From the NCBI GenBank assembly GCA_003558625.1, contig PWPP01000007.1:1-47854 (forward strand): a stretch of 47,854 bases of DNA, read 5' to 3'. Both the position numbers and the translations under genes were made by a program. Shown here in pieces: positions 35,408 to 44,023 of this stretch. The notes beneath the pieces were generated by a model that saw only the letters and a list, made by a program, of their open reading frames with translations, was not told the DNA's origin and made no database searches. The first letter of the stretch is position 1, and the number at the start of each line of letters is the position of its first letter. The DNA is from Syntrophomonas sp. GTDB lineage: Bacteria; Bacillota; Syntrophomonadia; Syntrophomonadales; Syntrophomonadaceae.

Positions 35408-36739
35408 ATGAACGAGAGCAAAAAGAACCGGATTATGGAAATTGTGAAAGAAAAAGACGTGAAGTTTATCCGCCTTCAGTTTACGGATGTGCCGGGTACA
35501 TTAAAAAACATGGCGATTCCGGTGAGCCAGCTGGAAAAAGCCCTGGATGGGGAAATCATGTTTGACGGGTCATCAATCAGCGGTTTTGCCGACATCTCTG
35601 AGTCTGATATGTATTTGGTGCCGGATCTCGATACCTTTGTCATCTTTCCCTGGAGATCATCTGTAGGCAAAGTGGCACGCTTCATTTGTGATGTATATAC
35701 TCCCGAGGGAGAACCCTATGCCGGGTGCCCCCGAAACAATTTGAAAAGAGTATTAAAAGAACTCCATGCCATGGGTTATAAAATGAATGTGGGTCCGGAA
35801 GCAGAATTTTTTCTCTTTCTGACGGATGAAAACGGGAAAGCCACTACCAATACCCATGATGAGGCAGGGTATTTTGATCTGGCTCCCATGGATCTGGGGG
35901 AAAATGCGCGCCGTGATATGGATGTGACCCTGGAGGAAATGGGGTTTGAAATCGAGGCATCCCATCATGAAGTGGCTCCCGGGCAGCATGAAATTGATTT
36001 TAAATATAGTGATGCCCTGAACATTGCCGATGCCATTATGACTTTCAAATTAACTGTAAGATCTATTGCCCAGAGACACGGCCTCCATGCATCATTTATG
36101 CCCAAACCTCTGTATGGGGTAAATGGTTCCGGGATGCATACCCACCAATCCCTGTTTAAGGATGGAGAAAACATATTCTATGATGCCAGTGATCCCGATG
36201 GCTTAAGCCAGGAAGCCCGTTTTTACATGGGAGGGATCTTGAAACATGCCCGGGCGATGTCGGCTATTACCAATCCGACGGTAAATTCCTACAAGCGGCT
36301 GGTGCCTGGTTATGAAGCGCCGGTCTATGTTGCCTGGTCCGGGCGCAATCGCAGCTGCCTTATCCGGGTTCCGGCCAAAAGGGGCATGAGTACCCGGATC
36401 GAACTAAGAAACCCGGATCCGAGCTGCAACCCCTATCTGGCTATTGCGGTTATGTTGAAAGCGGGACTGGATGGCATTTTAAACCAGATCCCCTGTCCTC
36501 CTCCGGTGGATAAAAACATTTATAAAATGGAAGAAGAAGAACGCCTGGCCCAGGGCATCCAATGTCTTCCCGGCAGCCTGTATGAAGCGTTGCAGGAAAT
36601 GAGTGGCGACGCATTAATTAAGAGCGCCCTGAACGATCATTTATATGAAAAATTCATTGAAGGTAGAATGGAAGAATGGAAAGAATATAACATCCAGGTA
36701 ACTCCATGGGAACTGAACCAATATCTGACCCGTATTTAA
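35408..36739 (+). CDS. glnA: Glutamine synthetase type I (GSI-alpha)
   Basis: 443 residues from the ATG at 35408, with AAAGGAG just upstream; the ATG at 35363 lies in the ANTAR gene. Motifs: MFDGSSISGF, PEAEFFLF for metal ligands, NPTVNSYKRLVPGYEAPVY and RIELRNPDPSCNPYLA. Length and lack of the adenylylation-type region fit the GSI-alpha subfamily of Bacillota, controlled by feedback inhibition rather than adenylylation. It makes glutamine from glutamate, ammonium and ATP, feeding the glutamate synthase encoded downstream. It is co-transcribed with the ANTAR gene, hence under the leader terminator. Confidence 0.97.
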   Translation: MNESKKNRIMEIVKEKDVKFIRLQFTDVPGTLKNMAIPVSQLEKALDGEIMFDGSSISGFADISESDMYLVPDLDTFVIFPWRSSVGKVARFICDVYTPEGEPYAGCPRNNLKRVLKELHAMGYKMNVGPEAEFFLFLTDENGKATTNTHDEAGYFDLAPMDLGENARRDMDVTLEEMGFEIEASHHEVAPGQHEIDFKYSDALNIADAIMTFKLTVRSIAQRHGLHASFMPKPLYGVNGSGMHTHQSLFKDGENIFYDASDPDGLSQEARFYMGGILKHARAMSAITNPTVNSYKRLVPGYEAPVYVAWSGRNRSCLIRVPAKRGMSTRIELRNPDPSCNPYLAIAVMLKAGLDGILNQIPCPPPVDKNIYKMEEEERLAQGIQCLPGSLYEALQEMSGDALIKSALNDHLYEKFIEGRMEEWKEYNIQVTPWELNQYLTRI

Positions 36740-36775
36740 ACAGGGGCGCAGGCCCTGCCGGTAAGAACGTCATTA

Positions 36776-36805
36776 ACTGCCAGAAGGGTTGGCCCTTCTG
36801 GCAGT
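36776..36805. terminator. Perfect 13-bp hairpin after glnA
   Basis: ACTGCCAGAAGGG (36776-36788) pairs with 36793-36805 around TTGG. No T-run follows, so it may be a weak terminator or a 3'-end stabilising structure for the glnA message. Confidence 0.6.
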
Positions 36806-36948
36806 ATTCATGATAGCCTTCAAAAGCTTTAATGTTGCTCATCTGAGGATAGGGATTTCTTAATCCGCTTGGGGGAGAAAAATGTATACATAATATATCA
36901 TGGCGGCATCTTGTTTTTTAGCGGAATGTTTAATAAAATTAATGTGGA

Positions 36949-36999
36949 TGATGCAAAGAAGCATCAGTAACAAGAGAAAAAATATGGGCAAAGAAGTCC
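36949..36999 (+). promoter_or_regulatory. ANTAR antiterminator target: tandem AAAGAA hairpins (glutamate synthase leader)
   Basis: Hairpin 1: TGATGC-AAAGAA-GCATCA (36949-36966), a perfect 6-bp stem. Hairpin 2: GGGC-AAAGAA-GTCC (36986-36999), 4 bp with one G-T. Both loops are the identical hexamer AAAGAA (A1, G4). The linker is 19 nt. The 3' arm of hairpin 2 is part of the terminator 5' arm, so forming it prevents termination. This is the clearest of the four sites. Confidence 0.8.
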
Positions 37000-37033
37000 T
37001 TTACGCTCCTTGGGGGCGCTAAAGGGTTTTTTT
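36997..37033 (+). terminator. Conditional terminator ahead of the glutamate synthase operon
   Basis: TCCTTT (36997-37002) pairs with AAAGGG (37021-37026); CGCTCC pairs with the G-rich 37013-37018 around a 3-nt loop; seven T follow (37027-37033). It ends 30 bases before the GTG of the first gene and shares bases with ANTAR hairpin 2. Confidence 0.85.
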
Positions 37034-37063
37034 GTGCCGTAATGTCCGAAAGGGGTGGGCTGA

Positions 37064-38209
37064 GTGTTGAGGGAAGGAAAAATAAGGATCCCCTCGGGTT
37101 GTGCTGTCAGCGGCATTATCAATCGGAAAGGACAAGTCTTTTCCGGGATAGATATTGTAGATTCTATAGCCAATATGCGAGAACGGTCCAATGGGTTGGG
37201 AGGCGGTTTTGCCGCTTATGGAATATACCCGGAATATCGTGATTGTTATGCCATGCATATTTTTTATGATGATATTAAAGCCAAAGAAGACACGGATTAT
37301 TATATAAACCGTAATTTTGAAGTAAATTTATCGGAACGGATTCCGGTGCGGAAGGTGAAAGTGATTGAAAACCAGCCAATTATCTGGAGGTATTTCTTAA
37401 GCCCTATTCCCCGAAGGATTGAAGATGTGGGAGGGGATGAAGATGAATTTATGGCCCAATTTGTGATGCAGATAAACGCCATGATAGAAGGAGCCTTTGT
37501 TGCTTCCAGCGGAAAAAACATGGGGGCCTTTAAAGGAGTCGGGTATCCGGAAGACATTGGGGAATTTTACCGGCTGGATGAGTACAAAGCCTACTTATGG
37601 ACTGCCCACGGGCGTTTCCCCACCAATACCCCGGGCTGGTGGGGTGGAGCACATCCCTTTACCCTGCTGGATTGGTCTGTGGTGCATAATGGAGAAATTT
37701 CCTCTTATGACACCAACCGCAGGTTTGTAGAAATGTATGATTACAAGTGCACTTTGCAAACGGATACCGAAGTCATTATTTACCTGTTTGATTTACTCCT
37801 GCGCAAAATCGGATTATCCCTGGAAGAAGCGGTATCAGTAGTAGCAGCACCTTTCTGGGAAGACCTCGACGATCTTGGCCCGCTTAAGAGCCGACAGCTT
37901 AGAAACCTGCGCATTCTTTATGCCAGTGCCCTGTTAAACGGTCCATTTTCCATTATCCTGGCCAGCGGCAATGGCCTGATGGCGTTAAATGATCGCATAA
38001 AACTCCGTCCCTTGGTGGCAGCGGAAAAAGATGAATGCTTATATGTTGCCAGTGAAGAAGCAGCAATTCGGGCAGTGGCCAAAGACCTGGACCGGGTTTG
38101 GGCTCCCCGGGGAGGAGAAGCCGTAGTAGGGTTGCTGGAGGGAAAAAGTGATCTGTTGTCCGCATCCTCATCCGGTCGCAAAATTGCCGGAAAATGTTCT
38201 GGATCCTAG
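37064..38209 (+). CDS. Split glutamate synthase: glutamine amidotransferase (class II) subunit
   Basis: 381 residues, GTG start. An Ntn-type glutaminase of the archaeal-type split GOGAT. The presumed nucleophile is C13 (SGCAVSGII), implying removal of a 12-residue propeptide. TAHGRFPTNTPGWWGGAHPFTLLDWSVVHNGEISSYD is the glutamine-binding region, with the Arg and Asn/Gly oxyanion residues. It releases ammonia for the FMN subunit encoded 14 bp downstream. The operon is preceded by the ANTAR-controlled terminator. Confidence 0.88.
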   Translation: MLREGKIRIPSGCAVSGIINRKGQVFSGIDIVDSIANMRERSNGLGGGFAAYGIYPEYRDCYAMHIFYDDIKAKEDTDYYINRNFEVNLSERIPVRKVKVIENQPIIWRYFLSPIPRRIEDVGGDEDEFMAQFVMQINAMIEGAFVASSGKNMGAFKGVGYPEDIGEFYRLDEYKAYLWTAHGRFPTNTPGWWGGAHPFTLLDWSVVHNGEISSYDTNRRFVEMYDYKCTLQTDTEVIIYLFDLLLRKIGLSLEEAVSVVAAPFWEDLDDLGPLKSRQLRNLRILYASALLNGPFSIILASGNGLMALNDRIKLRPLVAAEKDECLYVASEEAAIRAVAKDLDRVWAPRGGEAVVGLLEGKSDLLSASSSGRKIAGKCSGS

Positions 38210-38223
38210 AGGAGGTGTAATTC

Positions 38224-39723
38224 ATGGCGATAAGTTTAAAACTGCCGGAGTTTCTGGTAGTAAGAGATAAAGAACGCTGCATAGAATGCCAGGTCTGTGT
38301 TAACCAGTGTGCCAACGAAGCCCATATATGGGATCAGGATCTAGAGCAGGTAGTCAGCAATGATGTTGCCTGTGTCAATTGCCATCGCTGTGTGGTCTAT
38401 TGTCCCACCCGGGCCTTGAGAATAGAGGAATGGAAGCAGGATTTCAAAAAGAATGCCAACTGGGATGGGATCAGTATCAAACAGACATACCTGCAGGCGG
38501 AGTCCGGGGGGACCCTCCTGATTGGAATGGGGAATGACAAAGCCTATCCCATTTACTGGGACCACCTGTTGTTAAACGCATCCCAGGTAACCAATCCTTC
38601 CATCGACCCCTTGCGGGAGCCGATTGAGTTAAGAACCTACCTGGGAAGAAAGCCGGACCTACTGAAAAATCCGTCAGCATTCCGGGAAGAATTGCCCCCC
38701 CAGCTGCAGCTTGAAGTTCCGGTGATGTTTTCGGCCATGTCCTTTGGTTCTGTCAGCCTCAATACGCATCGTTCCCTGGCTGCAGCAGCCAGTGAACTGG
38801 GAATATACTGGAATGCCGGGGAAGGAGGACTCCATGAGGATCTTTTTTCTTACAGTCCAAAGACCATTGTCCAGGTAGCCTCAGGTCGCTTCGGGATCAA
38901 TGCGAGCATGCTCAAACGGGCAGGGGGTATAGAGATAAAAATCGGTCAGGGAGCCAAGCCTGGAATTGGCGGGCACCTGCCCGGGGAAAAAGTGGAAGAA
39001 GATGTATCCCGCACTCGGAGAATTCCTTATGGATCGGATGCAATTTCTCCCGCTCCCCATCATGATATTTATTCCATAGAAGATTTACGCCAGCTTATCT
39101 ACTCCCTGAAAGAAGCTACGGCCTATGAGCGTGTGGTCGGGGTAAAAGTAGCGGCCGTGCATAACATCGCGGCCATTGCATCCGGGATTGCCCGGGCCGG
39201 AGCCGATATTATTGTTCTGGATGGGTTTAGGGGTGGAACCGGGGCCGCTCCCCTCAGAATAAGGGATAACGTAGGGCTTCCGGCAGAATTTGCCCTGGCA
39301 GCTGTAGACCAACGCCTGCGGGAAGAAGGCATCAGAAATGAAGTATCCCTGGTAATTGCTGGGGGCATAAGAAACAGCGCCGATATTATAAAAGCGATAG
39401 CCCTGGGGGCCGATGCCATTTATATAGGGACAGCCGCACTGATTGCATTGGGTTGTCACATGTGCCAGAAGTGCTATACCGGTAAATGCAACTGGGGAAT
39501 TGCCACCCAGCAGCCAGACCTGGTCCGCCGGGTAAACCCCAAAATAGGCAGGGAGCGGCTGGTTAATCTGGTTCGTTCCTGGGAACATGAAATGAAAGAG
39601 ATGCTCGGTGGTATGGGCATTAATGCCATTGAAAGCCTGAGAGGCAATCGCCTGATGTTAAGAGGTGTGGGGCTTAATGCCAAAGAACTAGAAATTCTGG
39701 GCATTAAAGCAGCCGGGGAATAG
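38224..39723 (+). CDS. gltB: Split glutamate synthase: FMN-dependent synthase subunit with N-terminal ferredoxin domain
   Basis: 499 residues. Two N-terminal [4Fe-4S] motifs (CIECQVCVNQC and CVNCHRCVVYC) precede the GOGAT synthase domain: SAMSFGSVSLNTH, GEGGLHED, GQGAKPGIGGHLPGEKV, GFRGGTGAAPLRI, AGGIRNSADIIKAIALGAD for FMN, and CHMCQKCYTGKC for the [3Fe-4S] cluster. It makes glutamate from 2-oxoglutarate and channelled ammonia. SD GAGGAGGTG precedes the ATG. The built-in ferredoxin domain suggests electrons arrive through the iron-sulfur subunit encoded next. Confidence 0.93.
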   Translation: MAISLKLPEFLVVRDKERCIECQVCVNQCANEAHIWDQDLEQVVSNDVACVNCHRCVVYCPTRALRIEEWKQDFKKNANWDGISIKQTYLQAESGGTLLIGMGNDKAYPIYWDHLLLNASQVTNPSIDPLREPIELRTYLGRKPDLLKNPSAFREELPPQLQLEVPVMFSAMSFGSVSLNTHRSLAAAASELGIYWNAGEGGLHEDLFSYSPKTIVQVASGRFGINASMLKRAGGIEIKIGQGAKPGIGGHLPGEKVEEDVSRTRRIPYGSDAISPAPHHDIYSIEDLRQLIYSLKEATAYERVVGVKVAAVHNIAAIASGIARAGADIIVLDGFRGGTGAAPLRIRDNVGLPAEFALAAVDQRLREEGIRNEVSLVIAGGIRNSADIIKAIALGADAIYIGTAALIALGCHMCQKCYTGKCNWGIATQQPDLVRRVNPKIGRERLVNLVRSWEHEMKEMLGGMGINAIESLRGNRLMLRGVGLNAKELEILGIKAAGE

Positions 39724-39735
39724 GGGTGAAAGAAG

Positions 39736-40194
39736 ATGAAGAAAGTAGTTGCTATCAAGGAATACTGTGTGGCTTGCGGGTTATGTGAAGTATATTGTGC
39801 CACCGTTCACTCTCGTTATCCCGACAGTGTGCTGAAAGCGTTCAAACTGTCTCCCCAGAAGCCGGTCTCGCGAGTATTTCTTGAGAAATCAGAACAATGG
39901 AGTGGGGGGATCCAGTGCCGTCATTGCAAGGATGCTCCCTGTATTGCAGCCTGCATAACCGGGGCCATGTACCGGAACCGGGACGGAATTGTGCTGTTGG
40001 ATGAAGAACGGTGTGTCCAGTGTTCTACCTGCGTTATTGCCTGTCCTTATGGGCTGATTAAAGAAAGCGACATGGGGGGCAGAAAGGTGTTGTTAAAATG
40101 TGACCTTTGTTACCAGCTGGCTGAAAGCCCAACCTGTGTAACCTACTGTCCCAATGAAGCCCTGATTTGGGTAGAGGAGGGGGAAACATTATGA
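39736..40194 (+). CDS. Polyferredoxin-like 4Fe-4S electron-transfer subunit
   Basis: 152 residues of the HycB/CooF-like family. Cysteine motifs: CVACGLCEVYC at the N-terminus, CRHCKDAPCIAAC, CVQCSTCVIAC, and a final CDLCYQ with CVTYC, enough for four [4Fe-4S] clusters. It should connect the flavoprotein encoded next with the synthase subunit. Overlaps the flavoprotein start by 4 nt. Confidence 0.85.
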   Translation: MKKVVAIKEYCVACGLCEVYCATVHSRYPDSVLKAFKLSPQKPVSRVFLEKSEQWSGGIQCRHCKDAPCIAACITGAMYRNRDGIVLLDEERCVQCSTCVIACPYGLIKESDMGGRKVLLKCDLCYQLAESPTCVTYCPNEALIWVEEGETL

Positions 40195-41447
40195 ATTATG
40201 TAATCATAGGCAATTCCACTGCGGCCATAGCAGGGGTAGAAGGAATCCGGGAAGTAGACAGCCAGGGGGAGATTGTGCTTATCTCCAGGGAAACACATCA
40301 TACCTACTCTAAACCTTTAATATCCTATTATCTGGCAGGCAAGGTCAGCCGGGAAAATATGGACTACCGGCCTGCAGACTTTTATGCCCGGAACCGGGTA
40401 AAAACCTATCTCGGACAGGAAGTCACCTCCATAAATCCGGAGACAAAAACGGTACACCTGGAACCGGAAGATGTGGATCTTTCCTATGAGCGGTTGCTGA
40501 TTGCAACGGGGGGGAGTCCAATAGTTCCCCCCGTTTTTCGGGGAGATTATCTCAACCTGCACCAGTTTTATTGCCTGGATGATGTCTTGAACTTGAGCCG
40601 TTCCTTGGAGGAGGAACGACCCCGAAAGATTGCTATTATCGGGGGAGGATTAATCGGATTGAAAGCAGCAGAAAGCATGGTCCTTAGAAAGCAACATGTC
40701 ATAGTAATTGAAGCAGGACCGTATCTTTTGGGGTCTATTATGGACCGGGAAGGAGCTGCCTTAGTCCATGAGCATCTGGTGGAGCAGGGGATTGAATTTT
40801 ACTTCTCCCGGCCGGTGATACAACTGGAAACAGGTGCCCGGGGCATAGAGGGTCTGATATTAGAAGATCATACTGTTGTTGCATGTGATATGGTGCTTCT
40901 GGCCGCTGGGGTCAGGGCTGCATACCCCCCCACGGTTGCCGGGGGTTTGAAAACGGATTTAGGGATATTGGTTGATAATTATATGCAAACCTCCATCCCC
41001 GGTATCTTTGCTGCGGGGGATGTGGCTCAGGGTTTTGATATGATGGCAGAGGTTAGTCGCCCGGTGCCCATCTTATCAGGGGCGTATCGTCAGGGGAGGA
41101 TTGCAGGATTGAACATGGCCGGGCAAAAAAAGGAGAGCAGCGGGATTATGGCTTTTAACTCCATTCCCCTGTTGGGATTAAACATTGCCACCGCCGGTTT
41201 GAGCACTGAGGTGGGCGATGATTTTACCCCTTTAAGCAAAACAGGGCCGGGAAAAATATATCAAAAATTGATCCTCAAAGAGAACCGTATACACGGATTA
41301 ATCTTTGTCGGAGATATAAGCCGGGCAGGAATGTACCGGGGTCTGATGACCAAAAAAGCAGATATCAGTTCTTACCGGCAGCACCTGCTGTCAAGCGACT
41401 TTGGCTTAAAATACCTTCCTGAGGAGTATATTGAGGAGGTGCTATAA
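40191..41447 (+). CDS. FAD-dependent pyridine nucleotide-disulfide oxidoreductase (GOGAT-associated)
   Basis: 418 residues from the ATG at 40191 (GGAGGGGGAAA upstream). YVIIGNSTAAIAGVEGIREV is the FAD-binding N-terminus, LLIATGGSPIVPP follows, IAIIGGGLIGLKAAESM is the NAD(P)H-binding fold, and IFAAGDVAQG the second FAD motif. No redox CxxxxC pair, so it is of the NADH:ferredoxin/rubredoxin reductase type. In this operon it probably feeds NAD(P)H electrons to glutamate synthase, in place of the usual GltD. Confidence 0.85.
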   Translation: MNYVIIGNSTAAIAGVEGIREVDSQGEIVLISRETHHTYSKPLISYYLAGKVSRENMDYRPADFYARNRVKTYLGQEVTSINPETKTVHLEPEDVDLSYERLLIATGGSPIVPPVFRGDYLNLHQFYCLDDVLNLSRSLEEERPRKIAIIGGGLIGLKAAESMVLRKQHVIVIEAGPYLLGSIMDREGAALVHEHLVEQGIEFYFSRPVIQLETGARGIEGLILEDHTVVACDMVLLAAGVRAAYPPTVAGGLKTDLGILVDNYMQTSIPGIFAAGDVAQGFDMMAEVSRPVPILSGAYRQGRIAGLNMAGQKKESSGIMAFNSIPLLGLNIATAGLSTEVGDDFTPLSKTGPGKIYQKLILKENRIHGLIFVGDISRAGMYRGLMTKKADISSYRQHLLSSDFGLKYLPEEYIEEVL

Positions 41448-42185
41448 ATGGAAAGCAGAATTGATGCTACAGGCAAACATTATAAAACATTAAATCAAGA
41501 GATTATCAGCGGCATGAATGGCGGCACAACAAAGCTGATCCTTGATAACGTCAACGGACAGCGCTATATTGGAGATGCCCTGGAGGGAAACCAGGAGATC
41601 ATCATTCACGGAGTTCCCGGCAATGATCTGGCAGTATTCATGAACGGTCTGCACATCACGGTTTATGGCAACATCCAGGATGGAGGGGCCAATACTATGA
41701 ATGAAGGAACCCTGGTGGTTCACGGTAGTGCAGGTGACACCCTGGGTTACGGCATGAGGGGTGGGGAAATATATATCCGGGATGATGTCGGATACCGCGC
41801 CGGGATCCATATGAAAGAGTACGGAGACGATCGCCCGATTATAGTGATCGGAGGCGGGGCTGGAAATTTCCTGGGAGAATACATGGCCGGAGGCCTGATT
41901 ATTCTTCTCAACCTGGAGGGCCGGGAAAACTGCCTGGGGAATTATACCGGCAGCGGGATGCATGGCGGAGCCATATATGTCCGAGGTGATATAGAAAAGC
42001 AGCGCAAAAAAATCAAGGCTCGGATAGTGCCCGTTCAAAATGCAGAAGCAGAAGAGCTCAATCATTATATCGGCCGCTTCAGTAAATATTTTGACCGCAA
42101 TCCGGGACCGGTCCGGCCGGAGGAATATTTCAAAATTGTGGGAACAGGTGCCAGACCTTATAAAAAGCTTTATGTCGGAGTATAA
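41448..42185 (+). CDS. Split glutamate synthase: GXGXG (GltB C-terminal) domain subunit
   Basis: 245 residues. A right-handed beta-helix with repeating glycine pattern: GMNGGTTKLILDNVNGQRYIG, GNIQDGGANTMNEGTLVVHGSAGDTLGYGMRGGEIYI, and GNYTGSGMHGGAIYVRG. In canonical large-subunit GOGAT this domain is fused at the C-terminus; here it is a separate gene. It has a structural role between the glutaminase and synthase parts. The ATG directly abuts the previous stop, with GAGGAGGTG as SD. Confidence 0.9.
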   Translation: MESRIDATGKHYKTLNQEIISGMNGGTTKLILDNVNGQRYIGDALEGNQEIIIHGVPGNDLAVFMNGLHITVYGNIQDGGANTMNEGTLVVHGSAGDTLGYGMRGGEIYIRDDVGYRAGIHMKEYGDDRPIIVIGGGAGNFLGEYMAGGLIILLNLEGRENCLGNYTGSGMHGGAIYVRGDIEKQRKKIKARIVPVQNAEAEELNHYIGRFSKYFDRNPGPVRPEEYFKIVGTGARPYKKLYVGV

Positions 42186-42208
42186 AAGGTAGGTTAGGAG
42201 GAGCGCTT

Positions 42209-43306
42209 ATGCAAAAGGGGTATCTGGTATTAGAAAACGGAACGGTATTTACCGGGGAATTACTGGGTTATCGGGGCGAAGCCCAAGCCGGGGAGCTTGT
42301 CTTTAATACCGGTATGAATGGATACCAGGAAGCCATGACCGATCCCTCATATGCCGGGCAAATCCTGGTATTTACTTATCCCAGCATCGGTAATTATGGG
42401 TTCGGGGATTACGGCTTTGAATCAGAAAAGCCACATCTGCAGGGCCTGGTGGTAAAAGAAAAGGCCGACTTAAACGGACATTATCAGAGCCGCTGGAATT
42501 TTGAAGAATTCATGGAGAAATACAGCCTGAATTGTTTAGCGGGAATCGATACCCGAAAGCTGACGCGGATCCTGCGCGTGGAAGGTACCATGGGAGCGGT
42601 TATCACCCATCAGCCTGAACCGTTGGATGAACTGCTGAAAAAAGCAGCCGCAGGGCGGGCCCTGATTGAAACGGATCTGGTAAGCCGGGTAAGCTGCAAA
42701 GAGACAGCCGTATATGGTGAAGGCAAGACTCGTATCGTATTATGGGATTTCGGCAGCAAGAAACACATTATTGCAGCCTTGACCCGAAGAAAATGCCAGG
42801 TGATTGCCGTTCCGGCTTCAACCGAAGCAGAAAGCATTATGGCCCTGGAGCCGGATGGGGTGGTGTTGACAAATGGTCCCGGCAATCCCGAGATATATAC
42901 CGGATTGATCCGGGAAATAAAAAAAATCATAGGCCGCGTTCCCCTTCTGGGAATCTGCATGGGTCATCAGCTTTTGGCCCTGGCCTCCGGGGCTTCTACT
43001 TTTAAAATGAAATTCGGGCACCGGGGAGCAAATCATACTGTCAAGGATTTACGCAATGGCAAATGCTTTATCACCTCTCAAAATCACAGCTTTGCTATAG
43101 AACCGGCATCCCTGGAGGGAACCGGGCTGGCAGCCAGTTTTACTAACTTAAATGACAGCACTATTGAGGGCTTGTATCACCACAGCCAACCCGCATTCTC
43201 GGTCCAGTTTCATCCCGAGGCAGCGCCGGGACCCCAGGATACCGAGTTTATATTTGATGAATTCATACACATGACCGCAAAGTTTTCTCCGGGCCCCGGC
43301 CTATAA
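42209..43306 (+). CDS. carA: Carbamoyl-phosphate synthase small subunit
   Basis: 365 residues. N-domain: NGTVFTGELLGYRGEA, FNTGMNGYQEAMTDPSYAGQI. Class I glutaminase C-domain: nucleophile in LGICMGHQLLALA, and the His-Glu pair in FHPEAAPGPQD. It supplies ammonia to CarB for carbamoyl phosphate (arginine and pyrimidine synthesis). carB does not follow and is not in the window. Co-location with glutamine metabolism, 23 bp after the last glutamate synthase gene, places it in the nitrogen regulon. Confidence 0.93.
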   Translation: MQKGYLVLENGTVFTGELLGYRGEAQAGELVFNTGMNGYQEAMTDPSYAGQILVFTYPSIGNYGFGDYGFESEKPHLQGLVVKEKADLNGHYQSRWNFEEFMEKYSLNCLAGIDTRKLTRILRVEGTMGAVITHQPEPLDELLKKAAAGRALIETDLVSRVSCKETAVYGEGKTRIVLWDFGSKKHIIAALTRRKCQVIAVPASTEAESIMALEPDGVVLTNGPGNPEIYTGLIREIKKIIGRVPLLGICMGHQLLALASGASTFKMKFGHRGANHTVKDLRNGKCFITSQNHSFAIEPASLEGTGLAASFTNLNDSTIEGLYHHSQPAFSVQFHPEAAPGPQDTEFIFDEFIHMTAKFSPGPGL

Positions 43307-43383
43307 TCTGAATTCACGGTGTTCTTAAATAAAGGGGAAAAGGGATCGAGGGTGAAACCAGAGCAAGTTAAAGCCTATGCATA

Positions 43384-43402
43384 AGTATACAATATTTCTG
43401 CT
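43384..43402 (+). repeat. Shared 19-base nitrogen-leader element, copy 2
   Basis: AGTATACAATATTTCTGCT, one mismatch from the element at 34647-34665. It contains TATACAAT as a candidate -10 for a glnK-amtB transcript. No good -35 box lies 17 bp upstream of either copy, so an activator could be involved. Confidence 0.55.
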
Positions 43403-43461
43403 CTATAGCTATTGCTGCCGGATCCATTAAGATATAAACTTAGGATATATCAAAAACATGA

Positions 43462-43473
43462 AGCAAAGGTGCT
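43462..43473 (+). promoter_or_regulatory. Probable ANTAR hairpin 2 (glnK leader)
   Basis: AGC-AAAGGT-GCT (43462-43473): hexaloop with A1 and G4, 3-bp stem. It shares its loop G and 3' arm with the terminator 5' arm. A fitting first hairpin was not found; TAAG-ATATAAA-CTTA (43428-43442) lies upstream but has a 7-base loop with no G at position 4. Confidence rests on the same terminator overlap as in the other leaders. Confidence 0.5.
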
Positions 43474-43521
43474 GGTTTTCGTCCCGAGGTAAGAGCGGGA
43501 GCGGGAATAGCGCCTTTTTTT
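43465..43521 (+). terminator. Conditional terminator ahead of glnK
   Basis: AAAGGTGCT (43465-43473) pairs with AGCGCCTTT (43509-43517) with one G-T; TCCCG (43482-43486) pairs with CGGGA (43496-43500) inside; T-run to 43521. It lies about 55 bases before the glnK start. Confidence 0.82.
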
Positions 43522-43574
43522 GTGACATATATTAGAGCATTGGCGACCACCATCAATAAAAGGGGGAGATGAGA

Positions 43575-43913
43575 ATGAAGAAAATCGAGGCGGTCATCCG
43601 ACCAACCAAACTGGAACCGCTAAAGGAAGCCCTGGATGCCATAGATGTACGGGGCATGACGGTTTATGAGGTCATGGGGAGAGGTATGCAAAAAGGTCAG
43701 ACCCAGTATTACCGTGGTCAGGCCCATTTTAAAGACCTTTTGGAAAAAATGAAAATTGAGATTGTCTGTGCTGATGAACGGGTAGATAAAATCATCGGTA
43801 CCATTATTGAAGTATGCAAAACCGGTAAAGCCGGAGATGGGAAAATATTCATTTATCCCGTAGAAAAAATTATCCGTATCCGAACCGGGGAAAGTGGTGA
43901 TCCGGCGATTTAA
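43575..43913 (+). CDS. glnK: Nitrogen regulatory protein P-II (GlnK/GlnB)
   Basis: 112 residues from the ATG at 43575 (MKKIEAVIRP, the normal PII start); the ATG at 43569 is too close to GGGGGAG. The T-loop GRGMQKGQTQYYRG retains the Tyr equivalent to the uridylylation site, and CKTGKAGDGKIFIYPVEKIIRIRTGESG is the C-terminal signature, with the ATP-binding TGKxGDGK. PII senses ATP/ADP and 2-oxoglutarate and gates AmtB, which is the next gene. No GlnD is in the window. Confidence 0.97.
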   Translation: MKKIEAVIRPTKLEPLKEALDAIDVRGMTVYEVMGRGMQKGQTQYYRGQAHFKDLLEKMKIEIVCADERVDKIIGTIIEVCKTGKAGDGKIFIYPVEKIIRIRTGESGDPAI

Positions 43914-44009
43914 GGAAGTAGATGTAGAGACCGCAAACATAGGCGGGATCAAAACGAATGAAAGCACAGACTCAGACAAAAGGCAGAAAAAAGGCTTAAT
44001 TTACCCATG

Positions 44010-44023
44010 GAGTAAAGGCGCTC
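44010..44023 (+). promoter_or_regulatory. Probable ANTAR hairpin 2 (amtB leader)
   Basis: GAGT-AAAGGC-GCTC (44010-44023): 4-bp stem with one G-T and the same hexaloop AAAGGC as the glnA leader. Loop and 3' arm coincide with the 5' arm of the amtB terminator. Unpaired AAAGGC also occurs at 43979 and 43990. No convincing first hairpin was identified. Confidence 0.55.
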
